Positions 1 through 5,520 of a stretch of 9,217 nucleotides of DNA are shown here, one piece after another. The stretch is from Acholeplasmataceae bacterium UBA5617 (GTDB lineage Bacteria > Bacillota_I > Bacilli_A > Acholeplasmatales > Acholeplasmataceae). The first letter of the stretch is position 1; every line of letters starts with the position of its first letter. A program made the position numbers and the translations under genes. The stretch covers positions 1-9,217 of the forward strand of contig DIKN01000023.1 of NCBI GenBank assembly GCA_002424575.1. Direction: 5' to 3'. Below the pieces are notes generated by a model. The model made no database searches. It was given only the letters and a program-made list of their open reading frames with translations, and was not told the origin of the DNA.

Positions 1-1226
1 TCAGGCCATGTGAAGTTAATCGCTTTTCTAATCATCGCGAAAGCTTCATCGACACAGCTGATTGGCGTTGCTTCAGATATTGCGATTGCTTCAACTTGAA
101 TCGCTTTGTTCTTAATAATTTTTTGAATTCGTTTCAACACGACCTCTGATTTATCACCTGGTCTTAACCGATAATTGATGCCAATGGTTGCTGAAGAGGG
201 CAGTACATTGATCGCTTGACTTCCTTCAGCTAGTGTGAAAGCTTGCGTTGTCTTAAACATCGATAGAAATTCACCACCCGATAATTTTGCAATCATTTTA
301 ATAAGTGGCATGAATAACCAGCGATTTGCAAAAAGCATTTTGATACCAAATGATGATGAATGGGGAGCTAAAGTATCAAAAAGTTGTTTCACAGGTTTTG
401 TCATCTTCAATCTAAAACTGGGATGGTTGTTAAGTTTGTTAATCGCTTTCGCTAAATCAGTGACAGGACTATGTTTGGGTGGTGTTGATGCATGACCTCC
501 CTTTGAAGTTGCTGTCAACTTCACATTCATAAATCCCTTTTCAGCAACACCGACAACAGCAGCTTTTTCTTTGACACCTGGAAACATCTTAGAAACAATC
601 GCGCCACCTTCATCCAAAACAAGATAGGGCACAATACCACGTGCTTTGAGAACATCTTTAATCGAGGGTGCTGAAGGTCCAAAAATTTCTTCATCGCCTG
701 AAAAAGCTAAATAGAGATCGCTTTTAAATACTTTACCTTTTGATAATAAATATTCAACCGACTCCATGACCGCATTCAATGTCGATTTTGTATCGAGTGT
801 ACCTCGCCCATAAACATAGGTATCATTAATCTCACCTGAAAAAGCATCCTTTTTCCATCCTTCTTGAACGGGTACAACATCATAATGCGACATCAAAACA
901 ACGGGTTGTTCTGATGATAATCCTGGGATTTTAAAAAGCATCCCACGTGCAATCTCTTCATAACTCGCATGTTCCATGATATACGGGTATCTTTCTCGAA
1001 TAAACGAACGAAAAAGATGGAATGCTTCAAGATTTTCTTTTTTTGGATCAGCATAAGACACCGTGGGAAAAGCAATCATTTTTGATAACGATTCAACCAC
1101 CCTACGTTCATCGATCTCATGAACTTTTTTCATTTCAGGAAACGCATTTGAACGATAAGTAACCGTTCGATATATGATAACGATAAGAACAACAGGGATG
1201 ATCAAGAGAAGATACAACCAAGGCAT
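1..1226 (-). CDS. Membrane-anchored M20 family metallopeptidase (carboxypeptidase S / PM20D1-like), 3' end cut by window edge
   Basis: A zinc-dependent amidohydrolase/peptidase expected to cleave a peptide or N-acyl-amino-acid bond. The 408 visible residues read without a stop to the window edge. Residues 3-19 are a hydrophobic segment followed by basic residues, which suggests an N-terminal membrane anchor or uncleaved signal. M20 landmarks follow in order: SHYDVVP with metal His114 and Asp116, GRGTLDTKST with bridging Asp145, GDEE with the Glu179/Glu180 pair, LDEGG with Asp205, then EKG and GGHAS (His245) opening the dimerisation domain, and NVLPS near 340. The last metal histidine expected near the C terminus lies beyond the window; related proteins are about 450-500 aa, so roughly 50-90 residues are missing. 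The ATG overlaps the TGA of the upstream membrane-protein gene by one base (TGATG), with AAAGGA 11 nt upstream, pointing to translational coupling. The M20 family and the CPS1-like subgroup are seen in the motifs. The substrate, and which side of the membrane the catalytic domain faces, are not known. Confidence 0.88.
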   Translation of the reverse strand, partial: MPWLYLLLIIPVVLIVIIYRTVTYRSNAFPEMKKVHEIDERRVVESLSKMIAFPTVSYADPKKENLEAFHLFRSFIRERYPYIMEHASYEEIARGMLFKIPGLSSEQPVVLMSHYDVVPVQEGWKKDAFSGEINDTYVYGRGTLDTKSTLNAVMESVEYLLSKGKVFKSDLYLAFSGDEEIFGPSAPSIKDVLKARGIVPYLVLDEGGAIVSKMFPGVKEKAAVVGVAEKGFMNVKLTATSKGGHASTPPKHSPVTDLAKAINKLNNHPSFRLKMTKPVKQLFDTLAPHSSSFGIKMLFANRWLFMPLIKMIAKLSGGEFLSMFKTTQAFTLAEGSQAINVLPSSATIGINYRLRPGDKSEVVLKRIQKIIKNKAIQVEAIAISEATPISCVDEAFAMIRKAINFTWP

Positions 1227-1885
1227 CAGGAGATCAATCCTTTCTTATAAAGAATGCGCGCAATAATGATGGAAATAACAACACCAACAGGAACCATGAT
1301 GCCTACCAAACCACCGCTACCTGGAACAAGTGGGAAGAAGATGAGCATCACAAGCAAAGGAATAACAGCAATCTTGATGCGTTTAGCAATATAAACGATA
1401 CCTAGAGCACCAAACAATGCGGGAATGATGTTATCAAAAGCGGGTTTTAAAGCAGGTGATTCAAGTAAAGGGCTTAAAGGAATAATGAGTAAAGCACCGA
1501 TGAAAATAATAAGTGTTGTAATAATCGAAGATGATGCAACCGCGAGTGTTGAAATGACATCCCCTTCATCGGTTCCTTTTTCAACACCGAGCGCATCTTG
1601 TGCATTCAGTGCTGCAGGGACTTTTAAACTTGTCAAATTACCGGTGACAAACGCTAAATAAGTAGAACCCGAGCCTAACATTGGGCTAAACGTAAAGACC
1701 TCAATGGTTGTTACTGGCCAGAATATTACAGCGGTTGCGAAAAATCCTGGTAAAAAATGTTGCCAGGTTGGCCACACACCGGTTCCTAAACTTAAGATAA
1801 TGGGTGCACTTAAGAACAATAACAAGGCACCAAGCATCCAAAAGCGTCCTTCAATATGAAGTTGATCTTGATAGCTTCTATTCAT
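1226..1885 (-). CDS. Multi-spanning membrane protein of unknown function, partner of DUF5058 protein
   Basis: I do not recognise a named family for this 219-residue integral membrane protein. Hydrophobic segments lie at about 16-34, 46-63, 109-137, 151-166, 171-188 and 191-212, so five or six membrane passes. Between the second and third is a less hydrophobic, probably conserved stretch (about 67-108) with a Gly/Ser-rich GSGSTY, a TGN motif and an acidic loop around KGTDEGD, which could be a re-entrant or substrate-contacting region. The reading frame is open up to 1933, but that start would overlap the upstream gene by 47 bp. The ATG at 1885 is preferred because it follows the upstream TAA by 1 nt and has a G-rich ribosome site (GGGATGGGGGG) just upstream. 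The end overlaps the start of the M20 peptidase gene. By context it is probably one subunit of a small two-component transporter serving the peptidase; that role is inference. Confidence 0.75.
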   Translation of the reverse strand: MNRSYQDQLHIEGRFWMLGALLLFLSAPIILSLGTGVWPTWQHFLPGFFATAVIFWPVTTIEVFTFSPMLGSGSTYLAFVTGNLTSLKVPAALNAQDALGVEKGTDEGDVISTLAVASSSIITTLIIFIGALLIIPLSPLLESPALKPAFDNIIPALFGALGIVYIAKRIKIAVIPLLVMLIFFPLVPGSGGLVGIMVPVGVVISIIIARILYKKGLIS

Positions 1886-1886
1886 G

Positions 1887-2621
1887 TTAGCGTACCCCCC
1901 ATCCCGCATAAACGATAGCAAGTGCCATCGCAATCACCATGGACACAGGTAATGCATAGTTTTTAAGCCAATCCCACTTGTATTTCTTCATGAGATAACC
2001 TAAAACCATGATGATCACTGCTGAAGTCGCAAACACCATGATGCCTAAGATCGATATATACGATGCTTCACCTTCAGGAGTTTTAGGTGCTAAAATGTAC
2101 CCTGAGAATGCAGAGATCATACCCAAAAATAACGCATCCATCATGATTTGATTCCACGTTTGATCTTTTTGACGCATGTCTTGCATTTTCGAACTCATCT
2201 TCTTAAAAAAGAAAGGAATAATGATTAAAGGAGGTAAACATCCCAGTGTCATGACCCAAACCGCAGTGATCACCATTTCAGGTGTTAATACATCACCGAT
2301 TTGTCTGCCAAAAACACCACTGATGACATTGATCGCTGCAGGAAGTTCATAGGTGACAGCACCCAATGTTGCCAGTCTCATTCCTGCAATCATTGAACCA
2401 AATACCTTGGATAAGGCAACCAATCCAATGAGAATGGCAAGTGATGGTGCAAGTGAAAAAACCATGGATGATGTGATGGTCTGATTCACCTGCTCTTTTG
2501 TAAATCCAAGAGCGAATGCACGTTTGCGTGCCTTGATTAATGCAAATATGGATTGAATAAGCACGTAGAGAAAAATGATGCCCATGGTTAGGTAGACCCA
2601 CCATGATGTGAGAAATGCCAA
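1887..2621 (-). CDS. DUF5058 family membrane protein
   Basis: An integral membrane protein of 244 residues that resembles what I remember of the DUF5058 family in Bacillota, usually about 240 aa and without a proven function. Shared features are the basic stretch after the first membrane helix (KARKRAFALGF, about 30-40), the SSMVFSLAPS segment (51-60), MRLATLGAVTYEL (81-93), the VWVMTLG segment (121-127) and DALFLGMISAFSG (162-174). Membrane segments lie at about 9-29, 52-71, 115-137, 158-176, 188-210 and 220-240. The open frame extends to an ATG at 2687, but that ATG has no ribosome site and its extra 22 residues would overlap the likely promoter. The TTG at 2621 sits 5 nt after GAGGTGG and gives the family length, so I chose it. 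First gene of a three-gene operon with the second membrane protein and the M20 peptidase. A transport-like role for a peptide or acyl-amino-acid substrate is inferred from context only. Confidence 0.78.
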   Translation of the reverse strand: MAFLTSWWVYLTMGIIFLYVLIQSIFALIKARKRAFALGFTKEQVNQTITSSMVFSLAPSLAILIGLVALSKVFGSMIAGMRLATLGAVTYELPAAINVISGVFGRQIGDVLTPEMVITAVWVMTLGCLPPLIIIPFFFKKMSSKMQDMRQKDQTWNQIMMDALFLGMISAFSGYILAPKTPEGEASYISILGIMVFATSAVIIMVLGYLMKKYKWDWLKNYALPVSMVIAMALAIVYAGWGVR

Positions 2622-2652
2622 AGTAACCACCTCGTTTTCTAGGATTATCTTT

Positions 2653-2684
2653 ATTATAAGAGAAAAAGCTTGGTTTTGTTTCAA
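2653..2684 (-). promoter_or_regulatory. Candidate sigma-70-type promoter for the DUF5058-M20 operon
   Basis: On the minus strand a perfect TATAAT (2653-2658) lies about 30 bp upstream of the TTG start. TTGAAA at 2679-2684 is the best -35 match, but the spacer is 20 nt instead of 17, so the -35 assignment is weak. The -10 box is the convincing part. Confidence 0.5.
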
Positions 2685-2700
2685 CAAATGGTGATATATT
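2670..2700 (+). promoter_or_regulatory. Weak candidate promoter for the nitroreductase gene
   Basis: TATATT (2695-2700) could serve as a -10 box on the plus strand, with TTGGTT (2670-2675) as a poor -35 at a 19-nt spacing. Its start point would be only about 10 bp before the gene, so the leader would be very short. This is tentative, but the nitroreductase needs a promoter in this 96-bp gap because its only upstream neighbour is divergent. Confidence 0.3.
2675..2688. repeat. Inverted repeat TTTGTT-TC-AACAAA between divergent genes
   Basis: Two perfect 6-bp arms around a 2-bp centre lie in the divergent intergenic region and cover the candidate -35 box of the minus-strand operon. The placement suits an operator, but the arms are short and AT-rich, so chance occurrence cannot be excluded. 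Confidence 0.3.
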
Positions 2701-2717
2701 GAAAGTAAGGATGTGAA

Positions 2718-3542
2718 ATGATGAATAGAGAAGCTATAGAAAAACGTTTATCGGTCAGAACGTATGTGAATAAACCCCTGACTCAAGAAGAAAGAATGGT
2801 TGTTGAAAAGATTTTAAAACATGCAGAAACGATCCAAACGCCCTTTGGAAATCTGATTCGCTTTTTTACGGATCATCAGGATACAACAAGTGATGATGAA
2901 GCTAAACGGATTGGAACTTATGGTTTCATAAAAAATGCTCCCAGTTTTATTGGAGGTATTGTTAATAATACTTTTGAAGGTATCATCGATTTTGGTTATG
3001 TATTCGAAGCGATTATTCTTGATTTGACAAGAAATGAACTGGGGACATGTTGGTTAGGTGGCACATTTCAAAGACAAGCATTCAATAATATCGTCAATGA
3101 AGGTGAAATCATTCCCGCCATCACACCCGTTGGATATCCTACCGATCAACCATCCTTTAAGGAGCGTATGGTTAGAATGGTCATTAAAGCCAACCGCAGA
3201 AAACCATTTCAAGAGATGTTTTTTGATCACGATTTTGAGCACCCCTTGACAAAAAACCATCCCTATAACGATATATTTGAGCTTGTTCAACTCGGACCAT
3301 CAGCATCTAACAAGCAACCATGGAGAATTTTAGTCGATGAGAATTTGTTCCATATCTATCTTGAAAGAACACCCAATTATGCAACGTCGGTTCCCTTTGT
3401 CATGCAAGCACTCGATATCGGGATTGCGATGCAGCACCTTGAAATTGGCTTTCAAGAAATCAAGAAAAATTTCTCACGAATCACATTACCACATCCACAA
3501 AAAGAAGGTTATGAATACATCATCAGTTACACGATAGATTGA
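2718..3542 (+). CDS. Putative TM1586-like nitroreductase (FMN-dependent)
   Basis: A predicted cytoplasmic flavoprotein of the nitroreductase superfamily, 274 aa, that would use FMN and a nicotinamide nucleotide to reduce an unknown substrate. The N terminus has the family opening: RLSVRTY at about 9-15, whose Arg and Ser usually contact the FMN phosphate, then KPLTQEE. A second nitroreductase signature, LGPSASNKQPWR, lies at about 192-203. This arrangement, with an FMN-site opening at the start and a PSASNKQPWR-type motif in the second half, matches the putative TM nitroreductase group (TM1586_NiRdase) better than classic NfsA/NfsB enzymes. AAGG lies 7 nt before the first ATG (2718) and 10 nt before a second in-frame ATG (2721); the choice changes only one residue. 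It ends in TGA, 16 bp before the Imm-5-like gene on the same strand, so the two are probably co-transcribed. The superfamily is confident; the substrate is unknown. Confidence 0.85.
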   Translation: MMNREAIEKRLSVRTYVNKPLTQEERMVVEKILKHAETIQTPFGNLIRFFTDHQDTTSDDEAKRIGTYGFIKNAPSFIGGIVNNTFEGIIDFGYVFEAIILDLTRNELGTCWLGGTFQRQAFNNIVNEGEIIPAITPVGYPTDQPSFKERMVRMVIKANRRKPFQEMFFDHDFEHPLTKNHPYNDIFELVQLGPSASNKQPWRILVDENLFHIYLERTPNYATSVPFVMQALDIGIAMQHLEIGFQEIKKNFSRITLPHPQKEGYEYIISYTID

Positions 3543-3558
3543 AGCATGAGGTGACTTT

Positions 3559-4062
3559 ATGGTCGATATGAAACACTTCACATTGACAAAACACGATGAT
3601 GAATTATACAGCATCATCAAGGAAGTCATTCATCATTCAGAAAAACATATCCTTTTGGCACAATGGGCGATTGATTGTTTGTCACGTGTTTTAAATGAAT
3701 ATGAAGCACAATATCCCGAAGACACCATCTTAACCACGGCGATCAATAAGCTTCAATTATGGATGGTTGGGAAGCTTGCCATGTGGGAAGCTAGAAAGTA
3801 TACTTTTCGTGTTTTAGAGCATGCAAGGCAAATTGAAAAAACTGATAAAACTTACGCGCAAATCATTCGTGCAACCTCACATGCTTTAGCAACATGTCAT
3901 GTTCCAAGACATGCCGAAGGTTCAGCCATGTATGTCATTTCCTATTTAAAGTTGAAAAATATCCAACGTCCAGATGTGATTGAAATCATGGAAAAAGAGA
4001 GAGTTTGGCAGATAGATCATCTTAAAAGTATCATGGATATTAGAAATAAAAAAACGGCTTAA
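3559..4062 (+). CDS. Putative immunity protein (Imm-5-like domain)
   Basis: A soluble, mostly helical 167-residue protein with no signal peptide or membrane segment. It resembles the family annotated as 'putative immunity protein' or Imm-5-like. Matching landmarks are LAQWAIDCLSRVL (33-45) followed by YPED (52-55), the LQLWMVGKLAMWEARK stretch (65-80), and the A-x-S/G-HALATCHVPRHAEGSAMYV block (about 105-126), rich in His and Ala. The start is set by GAGGTGA about 6 nt before the ATG at 3559; a second in-frame Met is at residue 4. The gene follows the nitroreductase by 16 bp and ends inside a terminator, its TAA forming part of the hairpin. The family name rests on domain neighbourhoods in other genomes. 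No polymorphic toxin or other immunity gene is visible nearby, so an actual immunity function here is doubtful and the true role is unknown. Confidence 0.65.
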   Translation: MVDMKHFTLTKHDDELYSIIKEVIHHSEKHILLAQWAIDCLSRVLNEYEAQYPEDTILTTAINKLQLWMVGKLAMWEARKYTFRVLEHARQIEKTDKTYAQIIRATSHALATCHVPRHAEGSAMYVISYLKLKNIQRPDVIEIMEKERVWQIDHLKSIMDIRNKKTA

Positions 4063-4075
4063 CAAAGCCGTTTTT
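4048..4075. terminator. Bidirectional intrinsic terminator between convergent genes
   Basis: A 10-bp perfect stem, AAAACGGCTT (4051-4060) and AAGCCGTTTT (4065-4074), closes a 4-nt loop. On the plus strand it is followed by a T run ending at 4075, and on the minus strand by seven Ts (complement of 4048-4054). It can therefore end both the nitroreductase/Imm-5-like transcript and the convergent pfp transcript, whose stop lies only a few bases away. The TAA stop of the Imm-5-like gene lies at the hairpin tip. Confidence 0.9.
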
Positions 4076-4081
4076 ATGTGT

Positions 4082-5329
4082 TTACTTAATCTTAGGAACT
4101 CTAACTTTCTTGAGCTTCGCAAAATGTGGGAGACCATCAACCAGTTTCGCTTTGGAATCACCTTGAATCAAAGGCAATGCGTAGTTGATATAATCTTCTG
4201 TTAAACCTTGACCATCAGGCAAAATCCATTCGAGAGGAACCTTCTGCTCCGTATTCGCTGCTAAGGTTAAGGGAAGTAGGACATACTTAATCTTATAAGG
4301 ATTGGAAGAGATACGCTTAAAGCCAACCATCTTATCAGTTGTTCCACGTACAGCAGCTTGAACTGCTTTCTTACCCGCATTGAATGCTTCCTCAACGTCA
4401 ATCTTAGACGCTAAGTGTGCAGCAGAACGTTGAATCAAAGAGAACTCAATGGCTCTGACTTTAACATCGATACGATTTTGAATTTGTTCAGCTAAAACTT
4501 GTGCAGTACCACCGAGTTGTGCATGGCCGAATGCATCACGTTTTAATTCTTGATACATTTCAGGAATATATTTGCCTTCTTTGGTTTTGATGCCTTCTGA
4601 TACAGCGACAATCACTTTACCTTTTTCTGCAAGCTTCTTTTCGACAGCACCAAAGAATTGTTCGATATCAAAAGCAACTTCAGGAAGATAAATTAAATCT
4701 GGACCTTGTCCCTTGAATTTTGCAAGTGCTGCAGCAGCGGTTAACCAACCTGCATTTCGACCCATGACTTCGACAATCGTTACTTGTTTTGTATCATAAA
4801 CGGTGGCGTCATGATAGAGTTCCATAAACGTGGTTGCGACATATTTAGCAGCAGAAGCATATCCTGGGGAATGATCGGTTGCATTCAAATCGTTATCAAT
4901 TGTCTTGGGAACACCCATGACATTGCAATCATAGCCTGATTGCTTAAAGAACTTTGAAATCTTATTGCATGTATCCATCGAATCGTTACCACCGTTATAA
5001 AAGAAGTAACGAATATTATACTTCTTAAAGACATCGAGTAAACGTTGGTATTCGCTTGGATCTTTTTTAGGATCTCTGAGTTTGTAACGCACAGATCCAA
5101 TGGCTGATGATGGGGTGTTTTTTAAACGATAAAGTTCTTCTAAATCTTCTTGCCCAATATCATAGAAGTCTTCGTTTAAGACCCCTTTGATACCGTGAAC
5201 AGCACCATAAACTGCGGTGATGTTTTTTTGTTTTAATGCTTCGATGAAAACACCGGCAGCACTCGAGTTAATGACGCTTGTGGGTCCACCTGATTGACCA
5301 AGAAGCGCGGCACCTACTAAATTTTTCAT
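4082..5329 (-). CDS. pfp: Pyrophosphate-dependent 6-phosphofructokinase (diphosphate--fructose-6-phosphate 1-phosphotransferase)
   Basis: Cytoplasmic glycolytic enzyme that reversibly phosphorylates fructose-6-phosphate with PPi to give fructose-1,6-bisphosphate and phosphate. Family marks over 415 residues: GQSGGP (11-16) in the phosphate-binding loop, GGNDSMDT (113-120), PKTIDND (141-147) with the catalytic Asp145, and MGRNAGW (189-195). Phosphoryl-donor choice is read from two sites: Asp116 where ATP enzymes have Gly, and Lys142 where they have Gly. Both point to PPi, and both differ from the ATP-type enzyme encoded next door. The sequence follows the longer Clostridium thermocellum / spirochaete-type PPi-PFK pattern rather than the short actinobacterial type. 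An in-frame ATG at 5365 has no ribosome site, while the ATG at 5329 has GGTGATC just upstream and begins at the conserved N terminus, so I chose 5329. It is divergent from pfkA and convergent with the Imm-5-like gene. Confidence 0.93.
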   Translation of the reverse strand: MKNLVGAALLGQSGGPTSVINSSAAGVFIEALKQKNITAVYGAVHGIKGVLNEDFYDIGQEDLEELYRLKNTPSSAIGSVRYKLRDPKKDPSEYQRLLDVFKKYNIRYFFYNGGNDSMDTCNKISKFFKQSGYDCNVMGVPKTIDNDLNATDHSPGYASAAKYVATTFMELYHDATVYDTKQVTIVEVMGRNAGWLTAAAALAKFKGQGPDLIYLPEVAFDIEQFFGAVEKKLAEKGKVIVAVSEGIKTKEGKYIPEMYQELKRDAFGHAQLGGTAQVLAEQIQNRIDVKVRAIEFSLIQRSAAHLASKIDVEEAFNAGKKAVQAAVRGTTDKMVGFKRISSNPYKIKYVLLPLTLAANTEQKVPLEWILPDGQGLTEDYINYALPLIQGDSKAKLVDGLPHFAKLKKVRVPKIK

Positions 5330-5368
5330 GTGATCACCATTTCTTTTCTTTTTTGTTTTCCACATGAC

Positions 5369-5396
5369 ATTTTACCATAAATCCACATTTGTTAAA
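5369..5396 (-). promoter_or_regulatory. Candidate promoter for pfp
   Basis: On the minus strand TAAAAT (5369-5374) could be the -10 box, with TTTAAC (5391-5396) as -35 at a 16-nt spacing. It lies about 40 bp before the chosen start codon. If it is right, the alternative ATG at 5365 would fall about at the transcription start, which supports the downstream start. Confidence 0.4.
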
Positions 5397-5426
5397 GGAT
5401 TCTATGCAATAAATCGTTTTCATAAT

Positions 5427-5442
5427 TTACCAAAATGGTTAG
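5427..5442. repeat. Imperfect inverted repeat TTACCA-AAA-TGGTTA
   Basis: Inner 4-bp arms ACCA/TGGT flank AAA, with one further pair after a mismatch. It lies midway between the divergent pfp and pfkA promoters, where a regulator site would be expected. Short enough to be chance. Confidence 0.2.
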
Positions 5443-5468
5443 GAGAGCCCGCTAATCATCAACCACCT

Positions 5469-5483
5469 ATGATATAATATCAT
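5469..5483. repeat. 15-bp perfect palindrome over the pfkA -10 box
   Basis: ATGATAT and ATATCAT flank a single central A, so both 7-bp arms are exact complements. The palindrome contains the whole TATAAT of the pfkA promoter. It could be an operator for a repressor that occludes the promoter, but AT-rich DNA yields such symmetry fairly easily. Confidence 0.4.
5470..5478 (+). promoter_or_regulatory. Extended -10 promoter for pfkA (and probably ppdK)
   Basis: TGATATAAT is an exact extended -10 element (TG-n-TATAAT). No good -35 hexamer lies 16-18 nt upstream, which is acceptable for this promoter class. The distance to the pfkA start (about 43 bp) leaves a leader of roughly 35 nt containing a T8 run and the ribosome site. 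Confidence 0.65.
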
Positions 5484-5504
5484 TGCAATAGTTTTTTTTA
5501 TGTT

Positions 5505-5513
5505 GGGAGATGG
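5505..5513 (+). promoter_or_regulatory. pfkA: Ribosome binding site that sets the pfkA start
   Basis: GGGAGATGG lies 7 nt before the ATG at 5521. An in-frame ATG at 5500 lies upstream of this site and has no ribosome site of its own, only a T run. The downstream ATG therefore starts the protein, at the conserved MKIAVLTSGGD. Confidence 0.75.
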
Positions 5514-5520
5514 ACATGTT

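Noticed and set aside
235..495. 86-codon plus-strand open frame
   Set aside because: It lies wholly inside the M20 peptidase gene on the other strand, has no ribosome site and resembles no family.
1887..1933. 47-bp gene overlap between the two membrane-protein genes
   Set aside because: It disappears with the ATG at 1885, which has a ribosome site and sits 1 nt after the upstream stop.
2718..4062. Toxin-immunity module formed by the nitroreductase and the Imm-5-like gene
   Set aside because: The first protein has clear flavoenzyme motifs and no toxin or secretion features, so calling it a toxin is unsupported.
5500..5520. Upstream in-frame ATG adding seven residues to PfkA
   Set aside because: The extra codons are the ribosome binding site itself; PfkA family proteins begin at the MKIAVLTSGGD position.
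5330..5520. Riboswitch or attenuator in the pfp-pfkA gap
   Set aside because: The pfkA leader is only about 35 nt after the likely start point and I found no terminator hairpin or recognisable aptamer.
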